The translations under genes and the position numbers were made by a program. Source: Polaribacter pectinis (lineage in GTDB: Bacteria; Bacteroidota; Bacteroidia; Flavobacteriales; Flavobacteriaceae). From it: 64,000 nucleotides of DNA. Positions 51,808-61,116 of the stretch are shown here, in pieces. Under the pieces are notes generated by a model. It did no database searches. It worked only from the letters and a program-made list of their open reading frames with translations, and was not told the origin of the DNA. Where the stretch lies: the NCBI RefSeq assembly GCF_014352875.1, contig NZ_CP060695.1, positions 3,379,501-3,443,500 of the forward strand. The letters are read 5' to 3'. How positions within the stretch are numbered: the stretch's first letter is position 1; every line of letters begins with the position of its first letter.

Positions 51808-53232
51808 ATGATGGAAACACCCAAAGACGAACAATTTAGGGATAGTATTGGTACTATAGATAAAGAAGGAAAACGTTCTTGGGTTTTTCCAAAAAAACCA
51901 AGTGGACCCTTTTATAAATACAGAAGTTATGTAAGTTATTTCTTATTAGCTTTTTTACTTTCTGCACCATTTATAAAAATTAACGGAAATCAGTTTTTAC
52001 TTTTTAATGTATTAGAACGTAAGTTTAATATTTTTGGATTCCCTTTCTGGCCGCAAGACTTTCATTTGTTAGTAATTTCAATGATTGTTGGTGTCGTTTT
52101 TGTAATCTTATTTACCGTAATTTTTGGTCGAATTTTCTGTGGTTGGATTTGTCCACAAACCATTTTTTTGGAAATGGTTTTCAGAAAAATAGAATATTGG
52201 ATAGATGGAGATAGGGGAAAACAAATCCGTTTAGACAAGCAACCTTGGAATGCCGAAAAAATTAGAAAAAGACTTTTAAAATGGTTTATTTTCTTTGTTA
52301 TATCTTTCATTATTGCTAATGTATTTTTGGCGTATTTAATTGGCGGAGATACTTTAATTAGCTACATCACTGGCAATCCTTTAGATAATATTAATACACT
52401 TATTTCATTAACAATTTTTACGTGTGTTTTCTATTTTATATTCGCTTGGTTTAGAGAGCAGGTTTGTATTATTGCTTGCCCTTATGGACGCTTACAAGGT
52501 GTTTTATTAGACAATAAAACCATTAATGTTGCTTATGATCATAAACGTGGAGAAAGGGAAACTGGGAGAGCAAAGTTCAAGAAAAATGAAGATAGAGAAG
52601 CTCTTGGAAAAGGAGATTGTATAGATTGTAAACAATGTGTTGTTGTGTGTCCAACTGGTATAGATATTAGAAATGGTACACAATTAGAATGTGTAAATTG
52701 TACAGCTTGTATAGATGAATGCGACCATATAATGGAAAGTATTAATTTACCAAAGGGATTAATTAGGTACGCAAGCGAAGACAATATTGTAAAGAAAAAA
52801 CCTTTTGAATTTTCTGCAAGAATAAAAGGATATTCTGCTGTTTTATTAATTTTAATTGGTGTTTTAGTAGGAATGTTATTTTTAAGAAATGATGTTGAAG
52901 CAAGGATTTTAAGATTGCCAGGACAATTATATGAGCACAAAGAAAACAACATAATTAGCAACGTTTATACCTATAAAGTTATTAATAAAACAACTAAAAA
53001 TATAGAAGATGTTAGCTATAAATTATTGTCTCACAAAGGAACAATAAAGTTAGTATCAAATCATAATTTTCAAATTCCTAAACAAGGTTTAGCAGAAGGA
53101 ACTCTATTTATAGAACTAAATGCATCAGCATTAAAAAGTGATAAAGACAAAATTGAAATTGGTGTTTTTAGTGGAGATAAATTAATTGAAACAACCATAA
53201 CCAATTTTTTAGGACCTAGAAGTTATAAGTAA
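51808..53232 (+). CDS. ccoG: cytochrome c oxidase accessory protein CcoG (FixG/RdxA)
   Basis: The 474-aa membrane-bound ferredoxin-type protein has several helices in its N-terminal half, including one with GRIFCGWICPQTIFLEMVF. A two-cluster domain follows near residues 265-315 (CIDCKQCVVVCPTG, then CVNCTACIDECD), then another helix and an Ig-like C-terminal domain. It reduces Cu2+ to Cu+ for CcoI-mediated delivery to CuB. Translation likely starts at the ATG at 51808 or the next ATG, because the preceding TTG adds nothing. It follows ccoP by 31 bases. Confidence 0.94.
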   Translation: MMETPKDEQFRDSIGTIDKEGKRSWVFPKKPSGPFYKYRSYVSYFLLAFLLSAPFIKINGNQFLLFNVLERKFNIFGFPFWPQDFHLLVISMIVGVVFVILFTVIFGRIFCGWICPQTIFLEMVFRKIEYWIDGDRGKQIRLDKQPWNAEKIRKRLLKWFIFFVISFIIANVFLAYLIGGDTLISYITGNPLDNINTLISLTIFTCVFYFIFAWFREQVCIIACPYGRLQGVLLDNKTINVAYDHKRGERETGRAKFKKNEDREALGKGDCIDCKQCVVVCPTGIDIRNGTQLECVNCTACIDECDHIMESINLPKGLIRYASEDNIVKKKPFEFSARIKGYSAVLLILIGVLVGMLFLRNDVEARILRLPGQLYEHKENNIISNVYTYKVINKTTKNIEDVSYKLLSHKGTIKLVSNHNFQIPKQGLAEGTLFIELNASALKSDKDKIEIGVFSGDKLIETTITNFLGPRSYK

Positions 53233-53308
53233 AGTTTAATACTATTTAACAGTTGGCAAAAATAAAAACTTTTTGACACTGCTTTTTGATAGATAAAAAA
53301 AAGATGAA

Positions 53309-53755
53309 ATGAAATTTAACTGGGGAACTGGAATTGTAATTGCTATTATATGTTTTATGGGCTTTATCTTATACATGGTAATTACTATGAGTACAGATAA
53401 ATCATATAGTTATGATTTGGTTACCGAAAAATATTATCAAAAAGAATTAAAATTTCAAGATGAAATTAATGCTGAAAAAAACGCATTAACCTTAAAAGAA
53501 AAGGTACAAATTTCTACAACTGAATTAGGATTAAAAATTGAATTTCCTTCAGAATTTATACCAAAAGATATCAAAGGAAAAGTGTTCCTATACAGACCAT
53601 CTAATAAACAATTAGATTTTGAGATTCCTATTTCAATATCTAATACATATTTGCTCGTGCCTGAGAAACGTTTGTTAGGTGGTCGTTGGAACATTACCGT
53701 TCTTTGGAACTATAAAAATAAAGATTATTTATTTAAAAAAGAATTAGTTTACTAA
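53309..53755 (+). CDS. ccoH: FixH/CcoH family protein
   Basis: The 148-aa protein has one N-terminal helix (GIVIAIICFMGFILYMVITM) and a periplasmic Ig-like domain. It carries the FixH-type segment SYDLVTEKYYQKELKFQDEINAE and the final strand GGRWNITVLWNYKNKDYLF. CcoH binds the oxidase and helps assemble the CcoN-CcoO core. The following gene starts inside its stop codon (TAATG, 1-base overlap), implying translational coupling. Confidence 0.92.
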   Translation: MKFNWGTGIVIAIICFMGFILYMVITMSTDKSYSYDLVTEKYYQKELKFQDEINAEKNALTLKEKVQISTTELGLKIEFPSEFIPKDIKGKVFLYRPSNKQLDFEIPISISNTYLLVPEKRLLGGRWNITVLWNYKNKDYLFKKELVY

Positions 53756-54453
53756 TGTTTCTAACGGCACTAATATTTGGTTTATTGGGAAGTTTCCATT
53801 GTGTGGGAATGTGCGGTCCAATTGCTTTTATGTTGCCAATTGATAGAAAAAATAAAACCAAAGGCTTTTTTCAAATTTTAAGTTATCATTTAGGAAGATT
53901 GATAACTTACAGCTTAATAGGCTTGCTTTTTGGACTTTTAGGAAAAAGTTTTTATTTCTTCGGATTTCAACAGCAACTCTCTATAATTGTTGGGGTTTCT
54001 ATGATTTTAGTAATTATTTTTCCAAAGATTTTCTCTAAAATAAATTTCTCAAAAAATATAAATACCCTAATTTTTAAAGTTAAAAATGCCTTGGGAAAAG
54101 AACTGAAGAAAAAAGGAAATGATACTTTTTTTACAATTGGTTTTTTAAACGGATTTTTACCTTGCGGTCTAGTTTATATGGCAGTTTTTGGAGCATTAAC
54201 AACAACCAATGCTCTATCTGGTAGTTTATACATGTTCTTATTTGGTTTGGGTACAATTCCGTTAATGACATCTGTCGTGTATTTAGGGAATTTTACAAAA
54301 GGAACATTAAGAAAAAGAATACAAAAAGCAATACCTATTGTAGTTGTTTTTATTGGTGTTTTATTTGTTTTAAGAGGTTTAGGGTTGGGAATACCTTATG
54401 TTTCTCCAAGTCCAGTTTTAGATGTGGTTTCTTCTACAAATGCTTGTCATTAA
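53755..54453 (+). CDS. TauE/SafE-like membrane protein of the cbb3 cluster
   Basis: The 232-aa protein has six hydrophobic segments. The first carries FHCVGMCGPIAFML, a conserved cysteine motif (CxxxC followed by GP) seen in the UreH/TauE/SafE family members placed next to cbb3 genes. A middle segment repeats it as NGFLPCGLVYMA. This two-fold arrangement resembles the CcdA/DsbD membrane core, which moves electrons across the membrane. Transport of copper or redox support for cytochrome c maturation are likely roles, and sulfite export is unlikely here. The C-terminus is Cys/His-ending (STNACH). Confidence 0.85.
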   Translation: MFLTALIFGLLGSFHCVGMCGPIAFMLPIDRKNKTKGFFQILSYHLGRLITYSLIGLLFGLLGKSFYFFGFQQQLSIIVGVSMILVIIFPKIFSKINFSKNINTLIFKVKNALGKELKKKGNDTFFTIGFLNGFLPCGLVYMAVFGALTTTNALSGSLYMFLFGLGTIPLMTSVVYLGNFTKGTLRKRIQKAIPIVVVFIGVLFVLRGLGLGIPYVSPSPVLDVVSSTNACH

Positions 54454-54581
54454 GTTTTAAAATTTAATTAATTCTTTATAAATTTATTTAATAAGTGTAA
54501 AAAGCAATAAATGTTTAAAAAAAAAGTTAAATAACAATGTTAAAACTTTAAGTTGTAAAGTATTTATTCTTTTAAAAACAA

Positions 54582-54589
54582 TATATTTG
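54582..54589 (+). promoter_or_regulatory. -7 element of the PorP/SprF gene promoter
   Basis: TATATTTG is a perfect TAnnTTTG, 25 bases before the ATG at 54615. No good -33 box lies at 19 bases. The 161-base gap before the gene contains no other feature that I can support. Confidence 0.5.
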
Positions 54590-54614
54590 AGAACTTAAAA
54601 ATAATCTAGCTTTA

Positions 54615-55598
54615 ATGAAGTTAATTTACGTACGTTTTTGTTTTTTATGTTTGGCTTTTTTTTCATTAAAAAATAGCGGTCAAGAAACCTTGCCAATTTA
54701 TACAGATTATTTATCTGACAATGTATATTTAGTTCATCCTTCTGCTGCAGGTATTGGTAATTCTAGCAAATTACGTTTAACTGCAAGACAACAATGGGCA
54801 GGTATTGCAGATGCACCAGCTTTACAAACGTTAAGTTTTCATACAAAATTTGGTGAGTATTCTAATGCTGGATATGGATTTGTTTTATTTAACGATAAAA
54901 ACGGATTTCATTCTCAAAAAGGTTTACAAGGAACATATGCATATCATTTACCATTGAGTGATGGTAGAATGTTTGAGCAATTGTCTTTTGGTTTGGCATT
55001 TACATATGTACAAAACCAATCAGATCAAACAACTTTTCAAGGAGATCCTTCAGTAGCTCAAATAGTGCAAAGTACAAGTTACTACAATGCAGATTTTAGT
55101 GTGGCTTATCACAGAGGAGGTTTATCTTCTTATTTTACAGTTAAAAATTTATTGTTAACAGCAAAAAATAATTTAAATGTTCAAGAACCACTAGATTTAA
55201 GAAATTATATTTTTTCTGCTGGTTATTATTATGGTGTTGATAATTTTGTGCAATTAGAGCCTTCGATAATGGTACAGTTTAGAGAAAGTACAGGACAAAG
55301 AATTGCCGATTTTAATATTAAAGCATACAAAACTATTTCTCAAACACAGTTTTGGGCAGCTTTATCTTATAGAAGAAGTTTCGATTCTAATACGATTGAA
55401 AATTCACAATTCATTTCGCCAATTATTGGGGTAAACTATAATAATTTTATGTTTTCTTACACCTATACAAATCAAATGAATGATGTTGTATTAACCAGTT
55501 CTGGTTTTCATCAAATTACATTAGGTCTTAATTTGTGGACAAGAGAACAGAGAGGAGCCGCTTGTCCGAATATTAATGCAGCTTTTGGAGGTTTCTAA
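54615..55598 (+). CDS. PorP/SprF family type IX secretion-associated outer-membrane protein
   Basis: The 327-aa protein has a signal peptide (MKLIYVRFCFLCLAFFSLKNSGQ), followed by the PorP/SprF opening (LPIYTDYLSDNVYLVHPSAAGIGNSSKLRLTARQQWAGI). Repeated barrel strands follow, including FGEYSNAGYGFVLFNDKNG and a C-terminal GFHQITLGLNLW. In Bacteroidota such proteins anchor surface structures secreted through the type IX system. SprF, for example, is tied to the gliding adhesin SprB. No large SprB-like partner is adjacent, so the partner is unknown. The gene overlaps murI by four bases at its end (convergent). Confidence 0.9.
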   Translation: MKLIYVRFCFLCLAFFSLKNSGQETLPIYTDYLSDNVYLVHPSAAGIGNSSKLRLTARQQWAGIADAPALQTLSFHTKFGEYSNAGYGFVLFNDKNGFHSQKGLQGTYAYHLPLSDGRMFEQLSFGLAFTYVQNQSDQTTFQGDPSVAQIVQSTSYYNADFSVAYHRGGLSSYFTVKNLLLTAKNNLNVQEPLDLRNYIFSAGYYYGVDNFVQLEPSIMVQFRESTGQRIADFNIKAYKTISQTQFWAALSYRRSFDSNTIENSQFISPIIGVNYNNFMFSYTYTNQMNDVVLTSSGFHQITLGLNLWTREQRGAACPNINAAFGGF

Positions 55599-56389
55599 AA
55601 ATATTTTTCAGCTATTTTTACATTTACATTCTTACTAGAAACAAGAAGTTCTAACACACTTTTATCTTTATTAATGTACAACTGATGTTTTCCACTAGAA
55701 ACACTTTTATTTAAAAGATTATTGGCTTCTAATATGTTTTTAGTTTGTTTAGCAACTGCTTGTCCAGAATCTATAATCTGTAACTTGTTACCAACAATTT
55801 CTTTAATTTGAGGAATTAAATATGGGTAATGTGTACAACCTAAAACCAAAGAATCTACTTTTTCTGCCATCATTGGTTGTAAATATGAGGTTAGTAGATT
55901 TGTCATTTTTTTTGAATGCAATTTTCCTCCTTCAATTAACTCAACCAAACCCTTACCAATAGTTTCTTTTACAATAATTTCTTTATTAATAGTACTAGAT
56001 GTCTTTTCAAATAGTTCGCTGTTTAAAGTACCTTTAGTAGCTAAAATTCCTATAGTATTTGTTTTTGTTTGAAGTGCAGCAGGTTTAATAGCAGGCTCAA
56101 TTCCAATAAAAGGAACAGTATATTTATTCCTTAAAATTTTTATTGCATTTGTAGTGGCAGTATTACAGGCAACAACAATTAGTTTGCAATTTTGTTGTAA
56201 GAGAAATTCTGTATTTTTTATTGATAAATCAATGATTTCTTGCGCGCTTTTTTCTCCATAAGGAGCGTTTTTACTATCAGAAAGGTAGATTGTGTTTTCT
56301 GATGGTAAAAGTGCAGTAATTTCTTTCCAAATAGATGTTCCTCCAACACCAGAGTCGAAAATACCAATAGGAAAGTTGTTTGATTTCAT
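55595..56389 (-). CDS. murI: glutamate racemase
   Basis: The 264-aa cytoplasmic enzyme makes D-glutamate for peptidoglycan. Both catalytic cysteine motifs are present: ACNTATTNA (near residue 73) and GCTHYPYL (near 182), together with the N-terminal FDSGVGG substrate strand. The length is standard. The ATG at 56389 is only 12 bases downstream of the terminator of the OmpH operon, leaving no room for a separate promoter between the two. Either read-through or an overlapping start drives it. The C-terminus meets the PorP/SprF gene from the opposite strand. Confidence 0.96.
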   Translation of the reverse strand: MKSNNFPIGIFDSGVGGTSIWKEITALLPSENTIYLSDSKNAPYGEKSAQEIIDLSIKNTEFLLQQNCKLIVVACNTATTNAIKILRNKYTVPFIGIEPAIKPAALQTKTNTIGILATKGTLNSELFEKTSSTINKEIIVKETIGKGLVELIEGGKLHSKKMTNLLTSYLQPMMAEKVDSLVLGCTHYPYLIPQIKEIVGNKLQIIDSGQAVAKQTKNILEANNLLNKSVSSGKHQLYINKDKSVLELLVSSKNVNVKIAEKYF

Positions 56390-56400
56390 AAATGTAAAAA

Positions 56401-56429
56401 TAAAAAAACCTACTTTAAAAAGTAGGTTT
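56401..56429 (-). terminator. intrinsic terminator of the nadK-to-ompH operon
   Basis: AAACCTACTT (56406-56415) and AAGTAGGTTT (56420-56429) form a perfect 10-bp stem with a 4-base loop, ending in a T run on the minus strand (TAAAAAAA at 56401 on plus). It lies between ompH and murI. Confidence 0.85.
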
Positions 56430-56456
56430 TAGATATATTATTAAGAAAGTGTTTTT

Positions 56457-56963
56457 TTAGAAACCTAATTTTGCTTTTACAGCATTAAAGATATCTTCAC
56501 CCTTACTTACTAAAAGTCCTTTTCCTTTAGAAGCATCTAATACATACAAAATACCTTTAGCAGCAGCAACTTCGTCAATAGCTTTTTGAGCTTTTTCGAT
56601 AATTGGACCTAACTTATCATTTTGTTGTTTTTGCATATCTTGATAAGCAAATTGTCTTGCTTGCTCATATTTAGCTCCTTCTTGTTGTAATTCTACAGCT
56701 CTTTGATCATTTGTTTCTTTAGTCTGACCTTCAGATTCTGCAATATACTTCTTTCTTTTAGCATCTAATTTTTTAGCGATTCCTTCAATTTCATCTTGGT
56801 AAGTTTTACCTAACTTTTCAATGTCTAATTTTAGCGCTTTTGTTTGTGGCATTTCTGCTACTAATTTTTCAAAGTCTATATGACCTACTTTTTGTGCATT
56901 TGCAACACCAGCTACTCCTAAAGTAAATACAGCAATTAATAGTAACGTTTTTAAATTTTTCAT
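56457..56963 (-). CDS. OmpH/Skp-family periplasmic chaperone (second copy)
   Basis: The 168-aa protein begins with a signal peptide (MKNLKTLLLIAVFTLGVAGVANAQ). It then has the OmpH pattern KVGHIDFEKLVAEMPQTKALK and a long charged helical region with EGIAKKLDAKRKKYIAES...QRAVELQQEGAKYEQARQ (coiled-coil arms). The final small domain is GPIIEKAQKAIDEVAAAKGILYVLDAS. Skp-like trimers carry unfolded outer-membrane proteins across the periplasm. The gene directly follows a longer OmpH gene and the barrel insertase bamA, so the three serve outer-membrane protein assembly. Confidence 0.92.
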   Translation of the reverse strand: MKNLKTLLLIAVFTLGVAGVANAQKVGHIDFEKLVAEMPQTKALKLDIEKLGKTYQDEIEGIAKKLDAKRKKYIAESEGQTKETNDQRAVELQQEGAKYEQARQFAYQDMQKQQNDKLGPIIEKAQKAIDEVAAAKGILYVLDASKGKGLLVSKGEDIFNAVKAKLGF

Positions 56964-56975
56964 TCTTGTTTTAAT

Positions 56976-57770
56976 TTAATTATTATTCTTGTCTTCTTTG
57001 TTATTTTTTTCTTGTTCTTTCTTTTTTCTAGCAGCTTCTTTCTTTTCTCTTAATAATCTTCTTTTTTCTTCTCTTTTTTTAGCTAACTCTTCTCTTCTTT
57101 CTTGTATTGCTTTCTTCTTGGCCTCGTTATCTGCAATTTTTTTCTCTTTTGCGTCTTTTCTATTGTCTAGAACTTCTTTCTGTTTTGCAGTTAGTTCTTT
57201 GTTAGGCGCAGCTTTCTTTTCGTTTTGTTTTTCTTTTTTTTCGTCAATTAATCTTGTTCTGTCTATGGTAGATAAAACGAGGTCGCTAATATCGTATTTT
57301 TTATTGGAAAATAACATGACTAAATCACTAGATTTATCAAAAACAAAGTCATATTTTTTTCTTTTTGCAATACCCTGTATTGCATTGTAAACTTGGTCTT
57401 GTATTGGCTTTACTAATTGCTTTCTAACTAAAAACAAATCTCCTTTTGGACCAAAGTATAAAGATTCTAATCTTCTTAACTCTTCTTGTTTTAATGCAAT
57501 TTCTTCTTCTTTTTCATCGATTAAATCTTTAGTAAGAATTGCTTTTTCGTTTGCCAAGTCAGATTTAAGAACTTCAATATGTCTTGCTTGCTCATCTAAT
57601 TTTTTTCTCCATTTAGCAACTTTTGCATCTAGAGTGTTTTGAGCTTCTAAATATTCTGGAACATTTTCTAGAATGTATTCCATGTCTATATAGGCAATAA
57701 TTTGATTTCTTTGCGACCAAGAGAATGTAACGCTAAATAAAAGAACGATTAATAAAAATACTTTTTTCAT
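56976..57770 (-). CDS. OmpH/Skp-family periplasmic chaperone with charged C-terminal extension
   Basis: The start is set at the ATG at 57770 (MKKVFLLIVLLFSVTFSWSQ signal), giving 264 aa. The longer frame beginning at 57872 overlaps the bamA end and is not a signal peptide. OmpH features are IIAYIDMEYILENVPEYLEAQ, a coiled-coil arm region and KYDFVFDKSSDLVMLFSNKKYDIS. After residue about 185 an extra 80-residue tail rich in Lys, Arg and Glu is added (KKRE, RRLLREKKEAARKKKEQ), absent from typical Skp. The tail is predicted to be a highly charged coiled coil or disordered segment. Confidence 0.9.
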   Translation of the reverse strand: MKKVFLLIVLLFSVTFSWSQRNQIIAYIDMEYILENVPEYLEAQNTLDAKVAKWRKKLDEQARHIEVLKSDLANEKAILTKDLIDEKEEEIALKQEELRRLESLYFGPKGDLFLVRKQLVKPIQDQVYNAIQGIAKRKKYDFVFDKSSDLVMLFSNKKYDISDLVLSTIDRTRLIDEKKEKQNEKKAAPNKELTAKQKEVLDNRKDAKEKKIADNEAKKKAIQERREELAKKREEKRRLLREKKEAARKKKEQEKNNKEDKNNN

Positions 57771-57835
57771 TTCTATAATGTGTTTAGAAAAAACCGTGCC
57801 AAAAAAACTTTTGACATTACAAATGTACAGTTTTC

Positions 57836-60361
57836 CTAGAATTGTCTTCCGATAATAAAATGTGTTTGCCATCCAGATTTAACATTTTGTCCTGGTAAAG
57901 GATCAAAACCGTGAGCAAAATCGATTCCTAATAAACCAAATGCTGGCATAAATATACGTACACCTAAACCTGCTGAACGTTTTAATTCAAACGGATTAAA
58001 TGTGCTAAAATTGTCATAAGAATTACCAGCTTCTAAAAAACCTAATGTATAAATAGAAGCAGATGGAGAATCTGTAATAGAATAACGTAATTCTAATTGA
58101 AATTTATTAAAAATTGTACCACCTTCTATAGAAGAAATTCTATTGTTTTCATATCCTCTTAAACCTATGGTTTCTCTACCATCTAATTGAAATTGTGCAA
58201 TTCCATCTCCACCAACAAAATAACGTTCTACTGGTGGCGCACCTAGTTCTTTGTTATAAGATCCTAAATAACCTAATTCAGCATTAGACATTAATACTAA
58301 TTTATCGGTAAATGAAGTGTACCATTTTCCTTTAGCACTAAATTTATAGTATTCTAACCATTTGTATTTATCTTCTGGAGGCAACCCAGAATAGTCTTTT
58401 TTATTTACTAATGAATAAGGGAATGTTGCTTTTGCACCAAAAGAAAATTCTGAACCATAAGTTGGAAAAATTAAACTTGGCCCTGCAGAGTTTCTACTAA
58501 TTGTTGCGTTGTAAGATAAATTATTTAATGTTCCATTATCTATTCTAACACCACCTAAACCAAAGCTATAATTTTTTACAACTAAAGCTTGATAGCTAAT
58601 TGTTTGAGATAATTGAAAGAAATCATCTGGCCATTTTAGACGTTGTCCTAAACCTAAAGATGCTCCAACAATATTTAAATTTTGAGTATCATCTACCTCA
58701 AAAGTATTTCTATCAATACCATATTGATTAGATGAATAAACAGAAAATGATAATGATTTAGGTTTTTTACCACCTAACCATGGTTCTGTAAAAGAAAAAC
58801 TATACGTATTGTAGGTTCTACTAGATTGTAAACGTAAAGATAATTTTTGTCCATCTCCCATAGGTAATGGTTTGTATGCATCTTTATTAAATATATTTCT
58901 AATAGAAAAATTATTAAAAGATAAACCTAGAGTTCCAATAAAAGAACCACCACCATAACCACCTTGTAGTTCAATTTGGCTACCACCTTTTTCTACAACT
59001 GCAAAATTAATATCTGCTGTTTTGTTTTGATAATCTGGTACTACGTCTGGTGAAACATTAGAATCGAAGAAACCTAATTGACCAATTTCTCTAATAGATC
59101 TAATAATAGCGCTTCTACTAAATAAATCTCCTGGTTTTACACGTAGCTCTCTAAAAAGTACATGGTCGTTTGTTTTATCATTTCCAGAAACAGTAACCTT
59201 TTTTATTCTTGCTTTTTCGTCTTCTCTAATTCTAATTTCTACAGTAATAGAATCATTTTTAACTTTGGTTTCTACGGCATTTACTTGCGAAAATAAGAAC
59301 CCATTATCTTGGTATAAAGTAGATATATCTTGAGATGTTGGTGTTCCATCACCTTTAACTCTTTCTTTTAAAACAGCACCATTGTATACATCACCTTTAT
59401 CAATTTTTAAATATTGATTTAATTGTTCATCTGTATATTCTTTATTACCAACAAATATTATTTCTGCAAAACGATATTGTCTACCTTCTTCTAAATCTAT
59501 ATTGATATTAATGGTGTTATCATCATTCCAAGACATGTTTTCACTTAAAATACGCGCATCTCTGTAACCAAGTCTGCTGTACTTGTCTAAAATGTTTTCT
59601 AAATCTTCTTGGTAATCTTCTTCAATATATTTTGATGTTTTCCAAAAACGACCTAAAAATTTTTCTTTAGTGTTTTTCATTGCCTTTCTAAGACTTCTTC
59701 CAGAAAGTGCTTTATTACCAGTAAAAATAATGTCTTTAATTTTTATTCTTTTTCCTTTATCAACAAAAATAGACATGTTTACGATGTTAACATCTGAAGT
59801 GTCTTTTTTAACATCTAAATTTACTTTGGTTTTTAAGAAACCTTTGTCTGTGTATTTTTTTGTGATGTAGTTCTTTGTAGTTACAACAAGATTGTCTGTA
59901 ACCATTGCACCAGTTTTTATTTCGGTTTCCTTTTTTAATTCTTTGGCTTTAGATTTTTTAATACCTGTTATTTTAACGTTGTTAAGTTGAGGTAATTCTA
60001 AAACATCAAATTGTAAATAAACGGTGTTACCATCTATTTTAGCTAAATAAACATCTACATTACTAAACTGTTTACTTTCGTACAATTTTTTAATAGCACT
60101 TGTTAATTTATCTCCTGGTAATTTAATTGGTTGCCCGTTTCTTAGACCAGTAAAAACTCTAACAGTTTCTTCACTAAACTTTTTTAAGCCAGTAACAGAA
60201 ATGCTTCCTAAAATATATTCTTTACCTTTTTCGAAAGAAGGATTGTTAGTAGATAATGTATCTTTTTTTACAATTGATAAACTATCTATTTTTGTTTGTG
60301 CTGTTGCACTAAAAGTAAAAAATAGTGCTATAAACACTATTGCAGCAGAAAGTAATTTCAT
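57836..60361 (-). CDS. bamA: outer membrane protein assembly factor BamA
   Basis: The 841-aa protein starts at the ATG at 60361 (MKLLSAAIVFIALFFTFSATAQ signal). An upstream ATG at 60400 would overlap uppS. Five POTRA repeats occupy about residues 45-455 (for example ISVTGLKKFSEETVRVFTGL, GRSLRKAMKNTKEKFLGRFW and VSGNDKTNDHVLFRELRVKPGD). The BamA barrel follows, with the conserved family strands SFSFTEPWLGGKKP and VRIFMPAFGLLGIDFAHGF, ending in C-terminal Phe. It inserts barrels in the outer membrane. It lies in the conserved order uppS-bamA-ompH-ompH. Confidence 0.96.
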   Translation of the reverse strand: MKLLSAAIVFIALFFTFSATAQTKIDSLSIVKKDTLSTNNPSFEKGKEYILGSISVTGLKKFSEETVRVFTGLRNGQPIKLPGDKLTSAIKKLYESKQFSNVDVYLAKIDGNTVYLQFDVLELPQLNNVKITGIKKSKAKELKKETEIKTGAMVTDNLVVTTKNYITKKYTDKGFLKTKVNLDVKKDTSDVNIVNMSIFVDKGKRIKIKDIIFTGNKALSGRSLRKAMKNTKEKFLGRFWKTSKYIEEDYQEDLENILDKYSRLGYRDARILSENMSWNDDNTININIDLEEGRQYRFAEIIFVGNKEYTDEQLNQYLKIDKGDVYNGAVLKERVKGDGTPTSQDISTLYQDNGFLFSQVNAVETKVKNDSITVEIRIREDEKARIKKVTVSGNDKTNDHVLFRELRVKPGDLFSRSAIIRSIREIGQLGFFDSNVSPDVVPDYQNKTADINFAVVEKGGSQIELQGGYGGGSFIGTLGLSFNNFSIRNIFNKDAYKPLPMGDGQKLSLRLQSSRTYNTYSFSFTEPWLGGKKPKSLSFSVYSSNQYGIDRNTFEVDDTQNLNIVGASLGLGQRLKWPDDFFQLSQTISYQALVVKNYSFGLGGVRIDNGTLNNLSYNATISRNSAGPSLIFPTYGSEFSFGAKATFPYSLVNKKDYSGLPPEDKYKWLEYYKFSAKGKWYTSFTDKLVLMSNAELGYLGSYNKELGAPPVERYFVGGDGIAQFQLDGRETIGLRGYENNRISSIEGGTIFNKFQLELRYSITDSPSASIYTLGFLEAGNSYDNFSTFNPFELKRSAGLGVRIFMPAFGLLGIDFAHGFDPLPGQNVKSGWQTHFIIGRQF

Positions 60362-60368
60362 AAAAAAT

Positions 60369-61112
60369 TTATTCTGTAAGTTGTTCGCTTGTTTTTCCAA
60401 ATCTTCGTTCTCTATTCTGATAATCTATGATTGCATCGTAAAAATGCTCTTCTCTAAAATCTGGCCAAAGTATATCTGTAAAATATAATTCGGCATATGC
60501 CATTTGCCATAATAAGAAATTACTAATGCGTTGTTCTCCACTAGTTCTTATCATTAAATCAACATCGGGCAAATTAAATGTATATAAATGGTTATTTATA
60601 GTATTTTCATCAATATTTTCTAAATCAAGCTCTTTATTAACAACTTTTTTAGATATGTTTTTGATTGCATTAACAATTTCTTCTCTTGAGCCGTAACTTA
60701 AAGCGAAGGTTAATACAATATCTGTGTTATTTTTGGTTTCAGAAATAACATCATTTAAAACTCTTTGTGCTTTTTTGGGTAAAGTATCTATTGCTCCAAT
60801 AGAATTAACTTTAACTCCATTTTTCATAAAGTCTGGTAATTCTTTTTTTAATGAATTTATTAATAAACTCATTAAAGCATCTACTTCTAATTTTGGGCGG
60901 TTCCAGTTTTCTGTAGAAAAGGCATACAACGTAATTGCTTCAACATTTACTTGAGAGGCTGCTTTTACAGATTCTCTAACTGCAGTAAGGGCATTTCTAT
61001 GACCAAAAATTCTATTCATTCCTTTACCTTTTGCCCAACGTCCATTACCGTCCATAATAATGGCAACGTGTTTTGGGGTTTTTAGTAAATCGATGCGTAG
61101 TTTTTTATCCAT
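60369..61112 (-). CDS. uppS: di-trans,poly-cis-undecaprenyl-diphosphate synthase
   Basis: The 247-aa cytoplasmic prenyltransferase makes the C55 carrier lipid of cell-wall synthesis. The catalytic Asp is in HVAIIMDGNGRWAKGKG near residue 21. Other conserved parts are TLYAFSTENWNRP, the GSREEIVNAI segment and PDVDLMIRTSGEQRISNFLLWQMAYAEL with its RTSGExR motif. The start is the ATG at 61112 (MDKKLRIDLLK). The upstream frame to 61151 overlaps the preceding gene. It begins 4 bases after DUF6089 ends and stops 7 bases before bamA starts. Confidence 0.97.
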   Translation of the reverse strand: MDKKLRIDLLKTPKHVAIIMDGNGRWAKGKGMNRIFGHRNALTAVRESVKAASQVNVEAITLYAFSTENWNRPKLEVDALMSLLINSLKKELPDFMKNGVKVNSIGAIDTLPKKAQRVLNDVISETKNNTDIVLTFALSYGSREEIVNAIKNISKKVVNKELDLENIDENTINNHLYTFNLPDVDLMIRTSGEQRISNFLLWQMAYAELYFTDILWPDFREEHFYDAIIDYQNRERRFGKTSEQLTE

Positions 61113-61116
61113 ATTT

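Noticed and set aside
52539..52961. A 140-codon minus-strand open frame inside ccoG.
   Set aside because: It is fully contained in a clearly coding gene with conserved Fe-S motifs, and its product resembles no protein family I know.
56989..57390. A plus-strand open frame opposite the OmpH tail.
   Set aside because: It mirrors the Lys/Glu-rich tail and yields a Ser/Leu/Phe-rich sequence of no coding character.
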